A DNA stretch of 64,000 bases from Cephalopachus bancanus (GCA_027257055.1 JAPVLO010000059.1:2356001-2420000); one strand, 5' to 3'; shown: positions 21,491 to 33,454, counted from the stretch's first letter. Made by a program: numbers and translations. The notes: generated by a model from the letters alone, not told the origin.

Positions 21491-22240
21491 TAATAATACC
21501 TTGCTAGTAACCAAATGCAAATTAAAATGATATATTTTCACTCATAAAATTAGCATATACTAGGAATATTGCTATATTCAACAAATAATAGCAAAATTTT
21601 TTTGCTTTGCTTATGGGTATACATGAAATCTTATTACATGTCTCACATGTACATACTCACTGAGCTATCAATCATTTATCATCATAACATGTGTTTACAT
21701 CATTTATGTGTACAAACCTTATCCAAGAAGACCCTTGATGGCAAAGATGGTACACCTCAGATTTTTTTGAATACCTCACTCCTATAAGTAATGAGTGTGT
21801 ATGCATGTTATATATAGTAATATGATTAACTCTGAGTAAACTTCTTATGTGTACATAAATTGCAGTGTTTGCAGCATGACTTCCAAAAGTGAAAATTCTG
21901 AAACAAGCTAAACCTTCAAAATCAGGTAAAATAAGTCAACTATGGAAAATCAAATCAATGAAATATTATGGTATCACTGAAAATAAAGTTAACAAATACA
22001 ATTTTTAAAATGAGGAAAAAACCTCTTCTGATATTAGAATCAAAGGACAGACTATTATATTATATGTGAAGTACTATTCTAGTTTTGCTTAACACTGTTT
22101 AGGAGAAGATGAGAAGAAAAAACATTTTAAAAGATTAACAAGGATTATCTCTGGGCAGTAGGATTATGAGCCTTTTCTACTTCTTTAGACTTCAGTGAAC
22201 AGCATTAGATTTTTACTCATTTTATTCAGAACAAATACAT
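21490..22240 (+). mobile_element. L1M 3' region, interrupted
   Basis: 'CAAATGCAAATTAAAATGAT' at the left, and 'GAAATATTATGGTATCACTG', then 'TCTCTGGGCAGTAGGATTAT' to the right, follow the end of L1 ORF2 and 3' UTR of an old L1. The repeat at 21622-21850 interrupts it, which places that repeat as the later insertion. Confidence 0.55.
21622..21850 (+). repeat. Unassigned repeat, copy 2 of an inverted pair
   Basis: See 20095-20335: about 80% identical by eye in inverted orientation over some 230 bp, with a few short indels near the left end. It sits within an L1M remnant. Confidence 0.75.
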
Positions 22241-23100
22241 GTAGAAATAAACCCTATTTTATGTGATATCACCAGATTATATCATAAAGTGAGGTTAATT
22301 TTACTATACAGATAAATGACCATATGGCACAAATGATCAGAAGAATGAATTGTGAAGCATATTCTCAAAATATAAGCATACCTGCTATCCAACCACATTC
22401 ATAGCCACCAATGTCAATTACACTTTAAAATTTTTTTTGGTTCAACAAAGCTGCTGAGTAAGTAGTTTGAAGTTCTTTATTATCCTCACTCAAATGTTTC
22501 ACATCACAGTCATTTGTTAAATATAATTGTATAATATAGTTAATAAAAGAACTGCCAAATACAATATATTGATCCAAGGAGTCTCATGAAGCTTTGAGAG
22601 CTTCAGCGATAGCGTATAATCTCTGTATTCAACCGTGACCCCAAATGAGAAAGTGATTAACAAAATAATGAAAAAAATTAACTCAAAAGAAAATGTGCTT
22701 TAGAAAGACTTTTTTAATTGTGAGACGGATAAAATTTCCCTAAAGCCTTTCTGCCCTGTAGCAAGCTCAAGTGTGGAAATCAAATTTAGTAGTTATTTAA
22801 TATATAATTATTTTTCAAAGTTTGAGGAAGAGGAGCAAATGCATTATGTTTAGTGAACTGAAAACACAAATTCTGATCTTTTGAGTTCAGAGTGGAAATC
22901 AAAACACTGTATGCCAGAATGACGACATCAGGATGAACTAACAGGTCCTGGGGGAAATGAAGAATAGCTGCATCTCTACCCGCTACCACCCCAAAAGATT
23001 TGTAGTGTTTCAAATCCTTGGACATCTGTCAAAGCTACTGTCTCCCTACTGATTTAAGATCATAAGTTATAAAGTCAGAAAAACACAAAACAAAGGACAG
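22241..23100. other. Unassigned sequence
   Basis: The frame at 22786-23025 shows nothing recognisable. No repeat was recognised. Confidence 0.4.
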
Positions 23101-23106
23101 AAGTCC

Positions 23107-23185
23107 TTTTTTCTTCCTTCCTTCCCTCCTCCCTCCCTCCCTTCCTTCTTTTCCTTCTTTCCTTTCCTTTCCTTTCTTTTCTTTT
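23107..23185. repeat. Polypyrimidine (CTTT/CCTT/CCCT) tract
   Basis: About 79 bases with only C and T, built from shifting CTTC, CCCT and CCTTT units. Such tracts are slippage-prone and can adopt triplex structure. Confidence 0.95.
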
Positions 23186-23254
23186 GAAATAAATTAAACA
23201 GTTCATCTACCTAAACAAGGCTGGTTCAAGACTTGTGATATGGCCAAGTAGTAA

Positions 23255-23480
23255 AGGAAATAATTTTTGCAATTAGAATGGTCTCATTCATATCCAACTC
23301 CACTACTTACTAAGAGGGTAAATTTGGACAGGTTATTCTCCAAACCTAGATTTCTTCCCATATATATATAAAGTGCAATTAAATAATCAGTGTTTAATAC
23401 ATCGTGAATATTTATACTAAATATAAAAGGCTCATAGAAAAGATATAAGAATTAATAAGTGTTAGTTATTAGAAATAAAA
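23255..23480 (+). mobile_element. Probable MIR
   Basis: 'CCAACTCCACTACTTACTAA' followed by GACAGGTTATTCTCC and a later 'AAATATAAAAGGCTCATAG' has the order of a sense MIR but with high divergence. Confidence 0.4.
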
Positions 23481-24433
23481 TGTTCCCTAAAATTCATTTT
23501 AAAGCATCTTATGACAAAACTACAAAAATATTTGTAGCTGTTTATAAATAATACAAATCAACACTGTCTTTTATATTTATGCTTTTCACCTTTGTTTCCC
23601 ATCTGGAGGAGACCATCTTGCAAAGTTTCTTACAGCTTTGTTATTTTATGATAAAACAGACTATGGATTGGGAAGACATATTATTTGGGCTTTGTTTTTG
23701 ATTGCTATTGTTCTTGTGGAAAATCTCAAAGAGCTCCCCAAATCCCCTGATTGTCTTGACCAAGATTTTTATAAACTCATATATTTCTGCCACCCGACTG
23801 GCATCCACTGGCATTTCAATGGCATTCTTTCACCCAATGGACAAAAGCCTCTTTCCAAATTATGAAAACTTCTATATCATTATCTTTCTTCTAATGTTAA
23901 TAAACTTTAATTTGGTAACATTAACCTCACTGATACAAGTATGACCTCCTCATGCTTACTCACCTCAGCTTTTTGTATAAGAAACCATTAGGCCATTTAA
24001 AATTCAGGTTTGATTACTTCTCATTTTTGCCCAATTAGTTCATCTTTGGGCAATTTGATGAATATAACCAACTTTATCATTAGTCTTATTTTCTTTCAAT
24101 TAATCAACAAAACCATGAATAAAATGTGAAAGTTTGATAATATTTTCTCATGATTTCTCATAGACAATAGAATTAAGCTTTACATGTTAGTTTATAGCTT
24201 CTTTTTATATAGTAAACACTAATTAAGCAGTCCATAAATACTGTTACAAGGCAAACATGGCTGATGTCCATGTTTCACATCGCACTCTTTGGGGGGGTGG
24301 AAGGTAGGTGGGAAGGGATAGATATATTCCACAGGATGTGCAGCAACAAGTATAAAGCTCATTTCATTTTGTAAACTGCAATTCTTTAACACTGTTCACT
24401 TTGGAGAAATTATTTATGATATATCATCCTTAT
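23481..24433. other. Unassigned sequence
   Basis: Two overlapping frames (23638-23865 and 23702-23944) have no recognisable domain. A G7 run lies near 24290. No repeat was recognised. Confidence 0.4.
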
Positions 24434-24980
24434 GAGAGGTCCCCAAACCCCCTTGGCCGTGGACCAATACTGGTTCATGGCCTATTAGGAAGTGGGCCTC
24501 GAAATAAGAAGTGAGCGGCTGGCAGTGGGGCGGGCAAGTGAAGCTTCATCTGTAATTACAGCTGCTACCCATTGCTCACATTACCACCCGAGTTCCACCT
24601 CCTGTCAGATCAGCACTGAAAATCCTGCTTCCATTTCCAACATCCTATCTTTGTGAAGCAGGGTTTTCTGCAGTGAAAGAGATTACAGAGTAGACTGGAC
24701 ATAAGCAACACATTTCGGGTGTTGCTGTCTCCCATCACCCCCAGATGGGACAATCTAGCTGTAGGAAAACAAGTTCAGGGCTCCCACTGATTCTGCATTA
24801 TGGTGAGTTGTATGATTATTTAATTATATATTATACTGTAATATTAATAGAAATAAAGTACATAATAAACGTAATGCACTTGAGTCATCCCCAAACCATC
24901 CTCTCCCCCCGCCACCAGTCTGTGGAAAAATTGTTCTCCATGAAACTGGTCCCTAATGCCAAAAGGGTTGGGGACTGCTG
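24434..24980 (+). mobile_element. MER1 / Charlie3-type hAT element, second copy
   Basis: Ends are GAGAGGTCCCC and GGGGACTGCTG, slightly decayed MER1 termini. Internal text ('CTCCTGTCAGATCAGC', 'CACCCCCAGATGGGACAATC', 'GGCTCCCACTGATTCTGCAT') is shared with the Charlie3 parent, and the closing 'GTGGAAAAATTGTTCTCCAT' matches the copy at 1641-2435. The internal composition differs from the first copy, so the two derive from different internal deletions. The putative 8-bp duplication matches at only 5 of 8 positions. Confidence 0.82.
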
Positions 24981-25078
24981 ATCTATACTATAGGAACTCT
25001 TTGTTTGGCAAACCCATAGCTTTAGAGTCAATTATCAGAGGCAGATAGTCCTTTGTCTGAAAATCTTGGACAAGTGTA

Positions 25079-25492
25079 TTTATCATCTATGGTAGATGGC
25101 AGTGTGCCTCTACAAATATTCATTCTCCTCTCCACCCACACTTTGGGAGAAGTATACTTCTTTGCTCCACTGATATATGAATTTCCATGTGACTTGCTTT
25201 AGCCAATGGAACATGAGTGAATGTAACACATGGTCCTTTTAAGAAAAGTTTTAAATGTGTGTATGTGGTCTGGTTTTTACCTCTTAAGTACCTGCTCTCC
25301 TATGTTGCTCTATCATGAAAGCAACATGTTCCAGATAGTGGCTACTTCTTCAGCCTGGGTAAGCAGAATGAGAAGATACAAGGAGACTCAAACCCAGCTG
25401 AAACTATCCAAGCCCACGAGAGACACAGCTGAACTGCATATCTGTGAACAAGAATAAATGATGTTGTAAAACCACCAAGATTCCAGGGTTAT
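25079..25492 (+). mobile_element. Solo LTR of ERVL/MaLR style (family unsure)
   Basis: 'TGTGACTTGCTTTAGCCAAT', 'CATGTTCCAGATAGTGGCTA', 'TTCTTCAGCCTGGGT', 'ACCCAGCTGAAACTATCC' and then AAGAATAAATGATGTTG form the layout of a mammalian LTR with a CCAAT-like box and polyadenylation signal. No internal retroviral genes adjoin it, so it is a solo LTR or an LTR fragment. Confidence 0.5.
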
Positions 25493-25534
25493 TACCCCAT
25501 AAAAATGACTGATATGCTCTCCCTAAATCTTAAT

Positions 25535-26195
25535 TACTTCATTTAATATATAATTATTGTTTACTATGTGCAAAACACTGTGCTAAAGTTACCATAATGA
25601 GAAAAAAGCACGTTATGTCCCTGCTCTCACAGTCTAGAGGACAAACTGCACGATCATCCTAGCACAAGTACATTTACAAATAGGTAAACACTATGAAGGA
25701 AAGGAACATGGTTCCATTAAAGCATATAGTAAAGGAAGGTGGCCAAGACTGGGGTGTTAAAAGAACCTTTCTGGAAAGAGGAATGCATGAGTTGGCATTG
25801 GTAGAGTGAAGAGAAGTTAACAAGGTAAAGTCAAGGGAAGAATATTCCTGTCAATGGAAACAAAATGTGCAAAGGTTTCGTGGTTAAGAAAATGTGAACT
25901 CATGGCGGAATGGAAGAGGCTGCTACGGCTAGGCATGAAGAAAGGAATACATGAAGGAGGTCTGGGATGGATGAGATTGGAGAGAAAGACTAGAGCAAGA
26001 CCCGAAGCCTTTGGAGACCATTTTTAAAAAGCAATTGAGTTTTTATCCTGTGGACAGAAAGAAGCTGTCAAAGGTTTTTTACTGGGGATACAGTGGGAGT
26101 TCTGCGATCAGTTTGTTTTGTAATGCTTTCTCTGGCTATAGCATGGAGAATGGATTGAAGAAAAGGTAGAGTGAATACAATAAATAGTGCAAGTG
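25535..26195 (-). mobile_element. L2, long 3' segment
   Basis: From 'TTACTATGTGCAAAACACTG' through 'CCCTGCTCTCACAGTCTAG', 'AGAATATTCCTGTCAATGG', 'GTGCAAAGGTTTCGTGG' and 'GGAGACCATTTTTAAAAAGC' to 'GGCTATAGCATGGAGAATGG' the antisense L2 consensus can be followed over about 650 bp, one of the best L2 matches in the window. Confidence 0.8.
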
Positions 26196-26246
26196 AGAAA
26201 TGCTGGTAAGTTGGATTAGGGTGCTGGCATTAGAAATTAGAGAAAA

Positions 26247-26509
26247 TATGTGGACTTCGCAGCAACTTGGAAGGATTTAGAGTATATCATACTCAGTGAT
26301 CTATCACAGAAACAAAGAACAGAGTACTATATGTTCTCACTCATAAGCGGACCTTGAACAATTATCATAATACTATAAGAAAGGGATTGGCAGTAGTGGG
26401 AAACTGCCAGGGGAGGGAGGAGCACACCTCATCAACAAGGGTACCTACATTATGAATATTTGTAAACATAACCCTAAGTTATACCCCATATCTTTAAAAT
26501 AAAAAAGAA
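26247..26509 (+). mobile_element. 5'-truncated LINE-1 3' end, sibling of the copy at 3147
   Basis: A perfect 15-bp duplication AGAAATTAGAGAAAA lies at 26232-26246 and 26510-26524. The body is nearly identical to 3180-3490, including 'CAATTATCATAATACTATAA', but it has only one 'GATTGGCAGT...GAAACTGCCAGGG' unit where the other has two. Confidence 0.92.
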
Positions 26510-26524
26510 AGAAATTAGAGAAAA

Positions 26525-27711
26525 AGATGGATTTGTGAAATTTAGGAAGTAAAGCTAGCAAGTCGGCCCTGTGAAATTGAGTACTGCATATGAAAGAAGG
26601 AAGGATATTATATAATAGTACTATCCATGAAGAGATATATCTTACAGTAAAGGAGGAATATAAGAAGTAATGTCTCTGGGTTACGAAGTTAGCTTAATTT
26701 GTCAATTAGTTCTTGAAAATAACCCATAATGATAGGTAACTTAAACTCCTTTCCACCATAGTTACAACTAGAAATTTGTATTACTGAATAATGGTGTGTG
26801 TACATGAATAACATTGTGAATAACACTGTGAAACTTGTGAATGTTAGGAAAAAACTTTGGCTAAGTGGATGAATATAAATATAGATTTCATTAGAAAATT
26901 CAAGTTGAATTTTCTCCTTTCATATGATTTATTTCATTTTTTAAGAAAAGATTAAAAACAAAATATAACTATAAAGTACTTAAAATGCCAAAGACACTAC
27001 CTTATGAGTTAGCTAAAATTCTATTCCTTCCACATGAGGAATATTATGTATAATATTATTTTTTTTCCTTGGGTTTCTTAAGAGTTCAGAGTTCAAAGAT
27101 GAGTTCCAACAATCTTTGGAATAAAAGTTCACGGCATCACAGTGTGGCTTCTGAAATAGACATTTATAAGCACAGCTGTCATCTTGCCAAACTCCTATAT
27201 ATTTGGTTTTTTTAAAAAATTACTATATCCTCAGCTGGTTTATGAAGTAGAAAAGGATATGATGATAGTGTGAATATACACACACAAATCTCTATTTAAA
27301 CCTCCCTCAATAAACATGTAGACTAGACTTCTGTAGTATCTGTCAGCTAATCTTTAATCCCATATTCCCACCCAAGACCTTTTTTTATAGCTGTCCCTGT
27401 CCTATAGCAAGCAGTCCTGGTGAGCTGTCAAATAAAACACCTTACCTGTTCCCAGGCAAGAGATCCAGGATAGGCCAAACAGGTGGTATGCTTTGGGAAT
27501 TTGACTTATAATGAGTAGCAGTTTCCAGTGATACAGGGATATGCATGGCTGGAGCTCCATACTTCAATGGCAGCATCTTGAGAAGACTGCCATTACTGCA
27601 ACCAGGATGCCCAGAACTGCCCTAATTTCAATTATTTCTGAGGCCTGTTACTGTTCAACTTTCCCTTTAGTGTCTATAACCTGTTTCCCATAACTTTCCA
27701 ACCCATTACTT
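26525..27711. other. Unassigned sequence
   Basis: No gene and no repeat that I can name. The GC-richer part at 27420-27630 may be an old LTR or DNA element, but I could not match it. Confidence 0.4.
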
Positions 27712-27870
27712 TTACATAAACTCATAAATACATAATGAAGCTGATTCTCAAATAGAACAACTAAATTGTCCAAAGTCACATGGGTAGTAAATGACTGCAT
27801 TGGGATTCACATTGATCTGAGTCTATGTTCATGATCTTAATACATTCACTATACTGTTTCCTGCTATCAT
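27712..27870 (-). mobile_element. MIR
   Basis: 'AATTGTCCAAAGTCACATGG', 'TGGGATTCACATTGATCTGA' and 'CATTCACTATACTGTTTCC' follow the antisense MIR from core to tRNA-like head. Confidence 0.65.
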
Positions 27871-29034
27871 ATCTCATATGGAATTTGTAAAAAGCCCAGC
27901 AACATTTGTTTATTGCCCTAGTGCACCATTTAGAACTTCCAATGAAATGTAGCCTACATCTGCTATTGTGCTATTTGCAAGTGACAGATGACTTAGAAAG
28001 CATGTCCACTTTAGTCCTCTAGGCACATTTACATTTTCATATTACCTTCAGATGACTTTTTTGTAGCTATGCTTCTAATGCAGAATGATCTTTCATTCTC
28101 TGTTGACAAAGATCTGTTTCATTTTCAGAGAAAATTGCTCAATGAGTCTCTTTAACGTTATGGATATGGTCTCCCTTTCTAGGGAATAGAAAATATTTTT
28201 CATTCATTCTCTTACATTTCTTCTTTTAATGAATACACAATATACCTTGTTAAGAAATCTTGCTATCAACTCAACCCTTACTAACATTACTGTTCATAGA
28301 GATGCCAGTGAAAGAGACAAACCCCAACAGTTTCAGGCTACAGCTTGGTGAGATTGACTACAAAGAACACCTATCCACACAGAACCCCTTAAGAAAAAAC
28401 AAAATAAAACAAAACAAAACACCCATCTCAGAGTCACTAGTACTCTTATTCTGCTCCCTTTACCTTTGTCTCCTGACTGAATAAATGATAGCTTCAGTAA
28501 CAAAACATTGTGGAACTCATAAGATCAAGGTCAGAAATGAAGAATGCAGGGGACCAAGGGTAGCAAAAGAAAATCAGATGTCTGAGACTGTCATCTTGGG
28601 GAGTAGAGAAGACTGGGACAACACTGAAAACCAAGCACAGTTAGGCCAAGGTTGATGGGCAACACCTGCAGTGTATAATTCGCCTGAAACTTAGAGCCAA
28701 CCTCACATATTCTGCAAACCCAAAGAAGGCCAATTGTTGTTAAGTTTCTATAAGAGTTTAGTAAAAAGAGCCATGATCCATTTTTGTTCTCCTTGCAGGA
28801 ATTTTAGGACCCCTGAGACATTCTTTTCTATTATACCTATTATTTTTATTCCTTCAATTTGAATGGAGCATCTGCTCAGTATAATGGCACCTTTTTTGGC
28901 CTGTTATCTCTCATTTTTTGTAAAGCTAGTCAAATGCCTAACATTCCACTAGGGTCAGTACTAGTGAGCTGAACTGGAAAGAATTTCTTTAGAAAAAGAA
29001 ATCTCAGGGGAGATGATAAAGAACAGGCTTCCAA
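27871..29034. other. Unassigned sequence
   Basis: Nothing recognised. The frame at 28260-28484 contains a Lys/Asn/Gln-rich run from an AAAAC repeat and no domain. Confidence 0.4.
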
Positions 29035-29225
29035 AACAAGGACACTGGGTACAAACATCTGGAATTTACTAGCTACAGGCTTTGGGCAATCATGTTACCT
29101 TGCTAAACATGTTTCTTTTTTTTTTCACAATATGGATAGCAATACCTAATATATATACAATTGATTTAAGAATCCAAAATATTAATTTAAAGCTTTAGCA
29201 AAATATGTGGCACATGGGAATCATG
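29035..29225 (+). mobile_element. MIR
   Basis: 'AATTTACTAGCTACAGGCTT', then 'GGGCAATCATGTTACCTTGC', and the end 'ATGTGGCACATGGGAATC' follow the sense MIR. Confidence 0.55.
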
Positions 29226-29249
29226 ACTATATGGCCATTATTAAAAATT

Positions 29250-29430
29250 CATTGAGTGCTTGTATGCACCATCTATATGCTATAGATTCGATAGTAAATG
29301 AAAAAATCATAGTCTCTAACCTCTGAGGTCTTACATCTAATGTGAGTGACAAGACAAGGAACAATTCCAATAAGGGGTGAAAAGTGTTCTGACAGGGGAA
29401 ATGAAGGTTATAATGAGTAGCTATTTTTAT
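29250..29430 (-). mobile_element. L2 fragment
   Basis: 'TTCATTGAGTGCTTGTATGC' followed by 'ATAGTCTCTAACCTCTGAGG' and 'AAAAGTGTTCTGACAGGG' resembles the antisense L2 3' end. Confidence 0.55.
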
Positions 29431-29457
29431 TAGTAAAGATGTAAACTACATGTACAG

Positions 29458-30145
29458 AATAAAGGTTAAGAATATACATCCTCTAATCAGACTGCCTGGG
29501 TTTGGGTCTCATGTCTGGCCCTTACTATCAGGGTGATTTTGCATAAGGTTATTCATCAGTGAAATAAAACAAATAATAGTAATAATCTTTTCTTTTCTTT
29601 CCTTTATTTCATGATTGCCTGTTTCTATACCAATGCCAAACACTGAAGTGTCTGAATCACCAAGATATAGAAAAATCTTGGTCCTGTAACTTCTGAAGAA
29701 TGTAAGGAGCTGTGTCTGTGATTGTTTCAGATCTCTCTCTTATCAGGACACTGCCAAGCTATGGATTTTTCATGTGATGAATCTCATTCCAGCAGAGATA
29801 ATTGTGGGGGTTGTTTAACTTCTATTCCTCTGAGTACCTTCTCCAGATAGCATCTCCAGAATGCTGACCTTTCTGGGGCAGTTTTGGTTGGGAGATGTTT
29901 TAGTGGTTGGGAAGGAGATCAGAGAGAGAAGAGTCCCTGGTGCATTAGCCATCCTGAGGCTGAAGGGCCCATTCCTTAGATATATTCTTCTTTTCTGAAG
30001 TTCAAGAGCAGAACTATGGTAGGCATCTCAACAGTAACTATCTTAAAGGATTTATATGAACAATAACAGAGAAAACATGTAAAGTACTGAGAACAGTGTC
30101 GGAAATATAGTAATCCTTAATAACTGTTAACTACAATTACTGTCT
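29458..30145 (+). mobile_element. MIR split in two by a retrocopy
   Basis: The left half (29458-29589) has 'CAGACTGCCTGGGTTTGGGT' and the middle MIR text. The right half (30033-30145) continues it with 'CTTAAAGGATTTATATGAAC', 'AACATGTAAAGTACTGAGAA' and the MIR end. The two halves join in consensus order once the insert at 29590-30032 is removed. Confidence 0.7.
29590..30032 (-). pseudogene. Unrecognised processed retrocopy (3' part of a transcript?)
   Basis: A near-duplication flanks the insert: AGTAATAATCTT (29578-29589) and AGTAACTATCTT (30033-30044), 10 of 12 matching. Read on the minus strand, the insert ends with AATAAA (complement at 29603-29608) followed by about a dozen bases and an A/G-rich tail. 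That is the signature of a polyadenylated RNA copied by L1 machinery. The roughly 440-bp body has no open frame of note and I do not recognise it. It could be the 3' UTR of a host gene, a long non-coding RNA or an unknown SINE. Confidence 0.5.
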
Positions 30146-31049
30146 CTACAACTCATTTCCATCAGTACTGAGCTACACAGAAATGGCCATCTTTCTTACA
30201 TACATCTCTTTCTGCATGCACAAATATTGCTTCATGTGTTTTGAGACAATCAAGCTATAGAGAAAAATCTAAAGTATCTCTAAAGATACCTCAACTCAGA
30301 CCACTTATCTTTGATAAGAAGTTTAGACTTTTTGAAATTATTCTGAATGTACCATAGGACTGTAGAATAAATATGAGAAAATAAGAAAAAACAAATATAA
30401 AAGGGGGAAATGTGAGGAAGCATCCCCATAGTGCTGTATTTGAATGGAGATATCAGTATCAATCCATGATTTAAATTATATATACATGCATACATATTTT
30501 CTAGTCCTTTCCATGAAAAGGGTCTAAAGACAATGTTACCCAAATAGCAATGAGCACGCTTAGTACCTAGTCATGGCTTCTAAATACCATTCTCTGCTAA
30601 AATGAGCCAGGGTTCTTTGAAAATAACTAATTCTAGGTTTGGAGCAGAGAAAGTATAAAATGAACTTGGAACATGTTGTGCCAGGAAATAAGGAAGTACT
30701 TAAAGTACTTCATATCAGAAGATCATAGACACCTGCATAAAAGGACATCTGCTGCCAATTGGGCAAATTTGATCACAATGATATAATGCCAATGGATTAT
30801 GACACCCTGAATTTAAAATGATCTGAGTCAACTAAATGAAAGAGAAACAGGGACAGAAACAGACAAAAGGAGCTAAAAAAAAAAAAATGTAGGAAGTAAA
30901 GTTCTTCTTCACAAAAGAATGTCAGGTAATACATGTTGAAAGGAGGATAGAATTAGAAAGCCAACATCTTGTAAACCCATATTATAAATGACTCAAGCAA
31001 GAATCATTAATAGATGCTAAAACAAACCATTAAGAGACATCTTATTGGG
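30146..31049. other. Unassigned sequence
   Basis: The antisense frame 30280-30543 has no recognisable feature. No repeat was recognised. Confidence 0.4.
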
Positions 31050-31450
31050 GAACAAGACATTTCTATGAGAATTAAAATTGCCATAAGCCCAGAAAAAGAC
31101 TGACTGTTCTGCAGCCATGGTAACAAGTAGAATCCAGAACCAGATTGAAGCCTATTCAATTGACACTTTTCCTAGTCAATCTATAACAATTCTTTATTGC
31201 TAAAAATCAACCAATCAGAAACCACATCTGCAAACACCAATTTAGCAATCTATCCTCTCTCATACCCAAGTAAACATGCTTCTACATAACATGTCAACTC
31301 ACTAGCTTCTGAAAATCTTCCTAACTCTATACTTCCAAGTTTGATTACTCAGAGAGACTGTGCCTGACCAGCATCGTTCTCCTTGATAATAAATCCAGCT
31401 TTGCCTTTTTCTTTCGGATAGTAAGTGATGAACTGCAACATCACCCTACT
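31050..31450 (+). mobile_element. LTR candidate
   Basis: The segment contains AACCAATCAGAAACC (CCAAT-box style) at about 31209, then near its end 'TCCTTGATAATAAATCCAGC' with AATAAA, and closes close to 'GAACTGCAACA'. This is the general layout of a gamma-type ERV LTR. I cannot name a family and found no duplication. Confidence 0.33.
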
Positions 31451-31499
31451 ACATAATAATTAAAAAGAAGAAGAATGTGTCTTTTATAATGGGGCAATC

Positions 31500-32220
31500 T
31501 GGCAGTCATCAACTAACCAATGGTCATGCTTAGCTTTGCCAGTAGTGATTCCAATAGCCAGATGGGATATGCCCTGATATGATGAAGAGGTAAGTAGACA
31601 ACATCACCTATTTGTTGTCCTTGCCAAAAATGTTTGACTCAAACTGATACATGAGAAAACAATCAGATGGATCAAGAAGATGGGCTGTTGCATGAGACAC
31701 CTGGCCTGGAATTTTCAAATGATTTAATGCCATAAATAACTAAGGTAGGGAACTGTTATAGATTTTGTAAGTACTTAATAACCAAATGCAATTTATGAAC
31801 CTTATGACTGGATTATGACTGGATCTTATGCCATAGAGGAAAGAAGCCAAATGAGGAAATTTGAGTTTGAGAAATGTTACAATGTCATTGAATTGATGTG
31901 AACTTTCTTGGATGCAGTAAATAGGGTTAGTTGTGTAGGAAGGCCTCCTTAGTTGTGTAGGAAAGTGCATCTTCTTGGGAGATGCACGATGAATTATTTA
32001 GGAGTGAAGTGGCCTAATGTCTGCAAAAAACTACTGTTAGATGGTTTGGCAAAAGGGGAGTGTCTGTCTATAGAGAGTCACAGCATGGGTGTAGCAAGAT
32101 GTCAAAGTTAAGGCATCTTGGTGAGACATAAACAGGTGATCACTGGACTGTTCTTTCAACTCTTCTGTGAGTTTGACATTTTAAAATTCTTATTTATTTC
32201 TATTTTGAAAATTATGTTTA
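31500..32220 (+). mobile_element. L1M 3' UTR
   Basis: 'CTGATATGATGAAGAGGTAA', 'GCCTGGAATTTTCAAATGAT', 'GTGGCCTAATGTCTGCAAAA' and the end 'CTCTTCTGTGAGTTTGACAT' follow the 3' UTR of a mammalian-age L1 (L1MB-like) for over 700 bp, with one short duplication of TTAGTTGTGTAGGAA near 31930-31965. Confidence 0.72.
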
Positions 32221-33450
32221 CATATGACATTTGGAATTTCCCAGATATTCTCCCACTGCCCCAATTTCTCATTTGTACTAAAAATAAATGTGTTGTACTG
32301 TATTTTGTAAGTCAGCTCATATCTTTATTGGCAGAAGGAGTGGTTTAAATAAGCAAACACAGTTCAAAATATTTAGTTCACAAAATTATTTTCCCTCTGC
32401 AAAAAAAGGCAAATGTGTTTTTGTTAAGAATAGCCAAGATACGATTCTCTGTGGAGTTTAAAATCCTCCAGTCGATCTCAAGGCATTTTGTCTCCAGAGT
32501 CAATAAGACAACCTAGAAGTCTGTGAGAGGAGAAGAATCTTTCCAGATCCATCAGGAGAAATGGAAGTCACATCAAAGCATTCCTACAGACATGCAAAAA
32601 TGCCAAGGGTATCTTTGGACACCAAGGACTCTCCTTCTGACACCTACATTGACACTAGTCTTCAGTGTCTCATTCTGAAGATTCCCTGGTGGGAAGACTG
32701 GATGTAATCTGTCAGAAAAGCATGTGTGCAGAGGCTGCCTCACTGGATGAAATGTAGCTGGTTACCATGTTCGAGGTAGTGGGGGTGGGGGAAAGGACAC
32801 AAGGCCACTGCAGACAAGGCAAAACAAGGCAGACAAGGTGGTGGGCACTACAAATGAACAGGCGGGCACTGAGGGGAGCCTGGAGGAAAGCCTCTGACCT
32901 GGAACACTAGGGAGCTGCTAGAGAAACCCATTAGGCAAGGGTAATATGATCCTAATGTGGGCTGAACCTGGGACAAAAACCAAGTGTGGATCCAAGAGTG
33001 GATGGCAATGTTTACTACACCTGGCAGGAAGGTTGAAGAGCCCTGTGCATGGCAGGCAATGCCTTTGTCCCTGGCATAGAAGGCTAACAGCACCCCTTGA
33101 CATGGTGGGAAGTGGAGGAAGGAAAATCTTTATGTTTACAGAACGTGAGCTGCAAACAACTGTGGGAATTCAGTGAGGGAGGAGGGATGACAGTATTAGC
33201 GTCAGACTTTATGGATCTGCAAGAACAGAAATGCATTTTGAAAGCAACCCCCATCCCAAAGAGGACTAATCACACCAAAAAGAAAATGGTCACTTTCATA
33301 TACCTGGCCTTACTTTGGAAAACAAACCAGAAAGGGAAGGTTAAGCTTTAATAATCAAAGGTTCACAAGGAGGAGGAGAAAAATCTTAAGAAAACTTGTG
33401 AAACACAAAATCACATTTGACTCCTCTATAATTTTAATAACTAAATACAA
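32221..33450. other. Unassigned, includes a GC-richer segment
   Basis: Between about 32740 and 33120 GC rises and several overlapping frames appear on both strands (32848-33093, 32946-33176, 33097-33351). None has a recognisable domain, and frames on opposite strands overlap, which GC-rich non-coding DNA produces by chance. Confidence 0.4.
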
Positions 33451-33454
33451 ACTT

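Noticed and set aside
32848..33351. GC-richer cluster of overlapping frames on both strands
   Set aside because: Opposite-strand overlaps and absence of domains fit non-coding GC-rich DNA.
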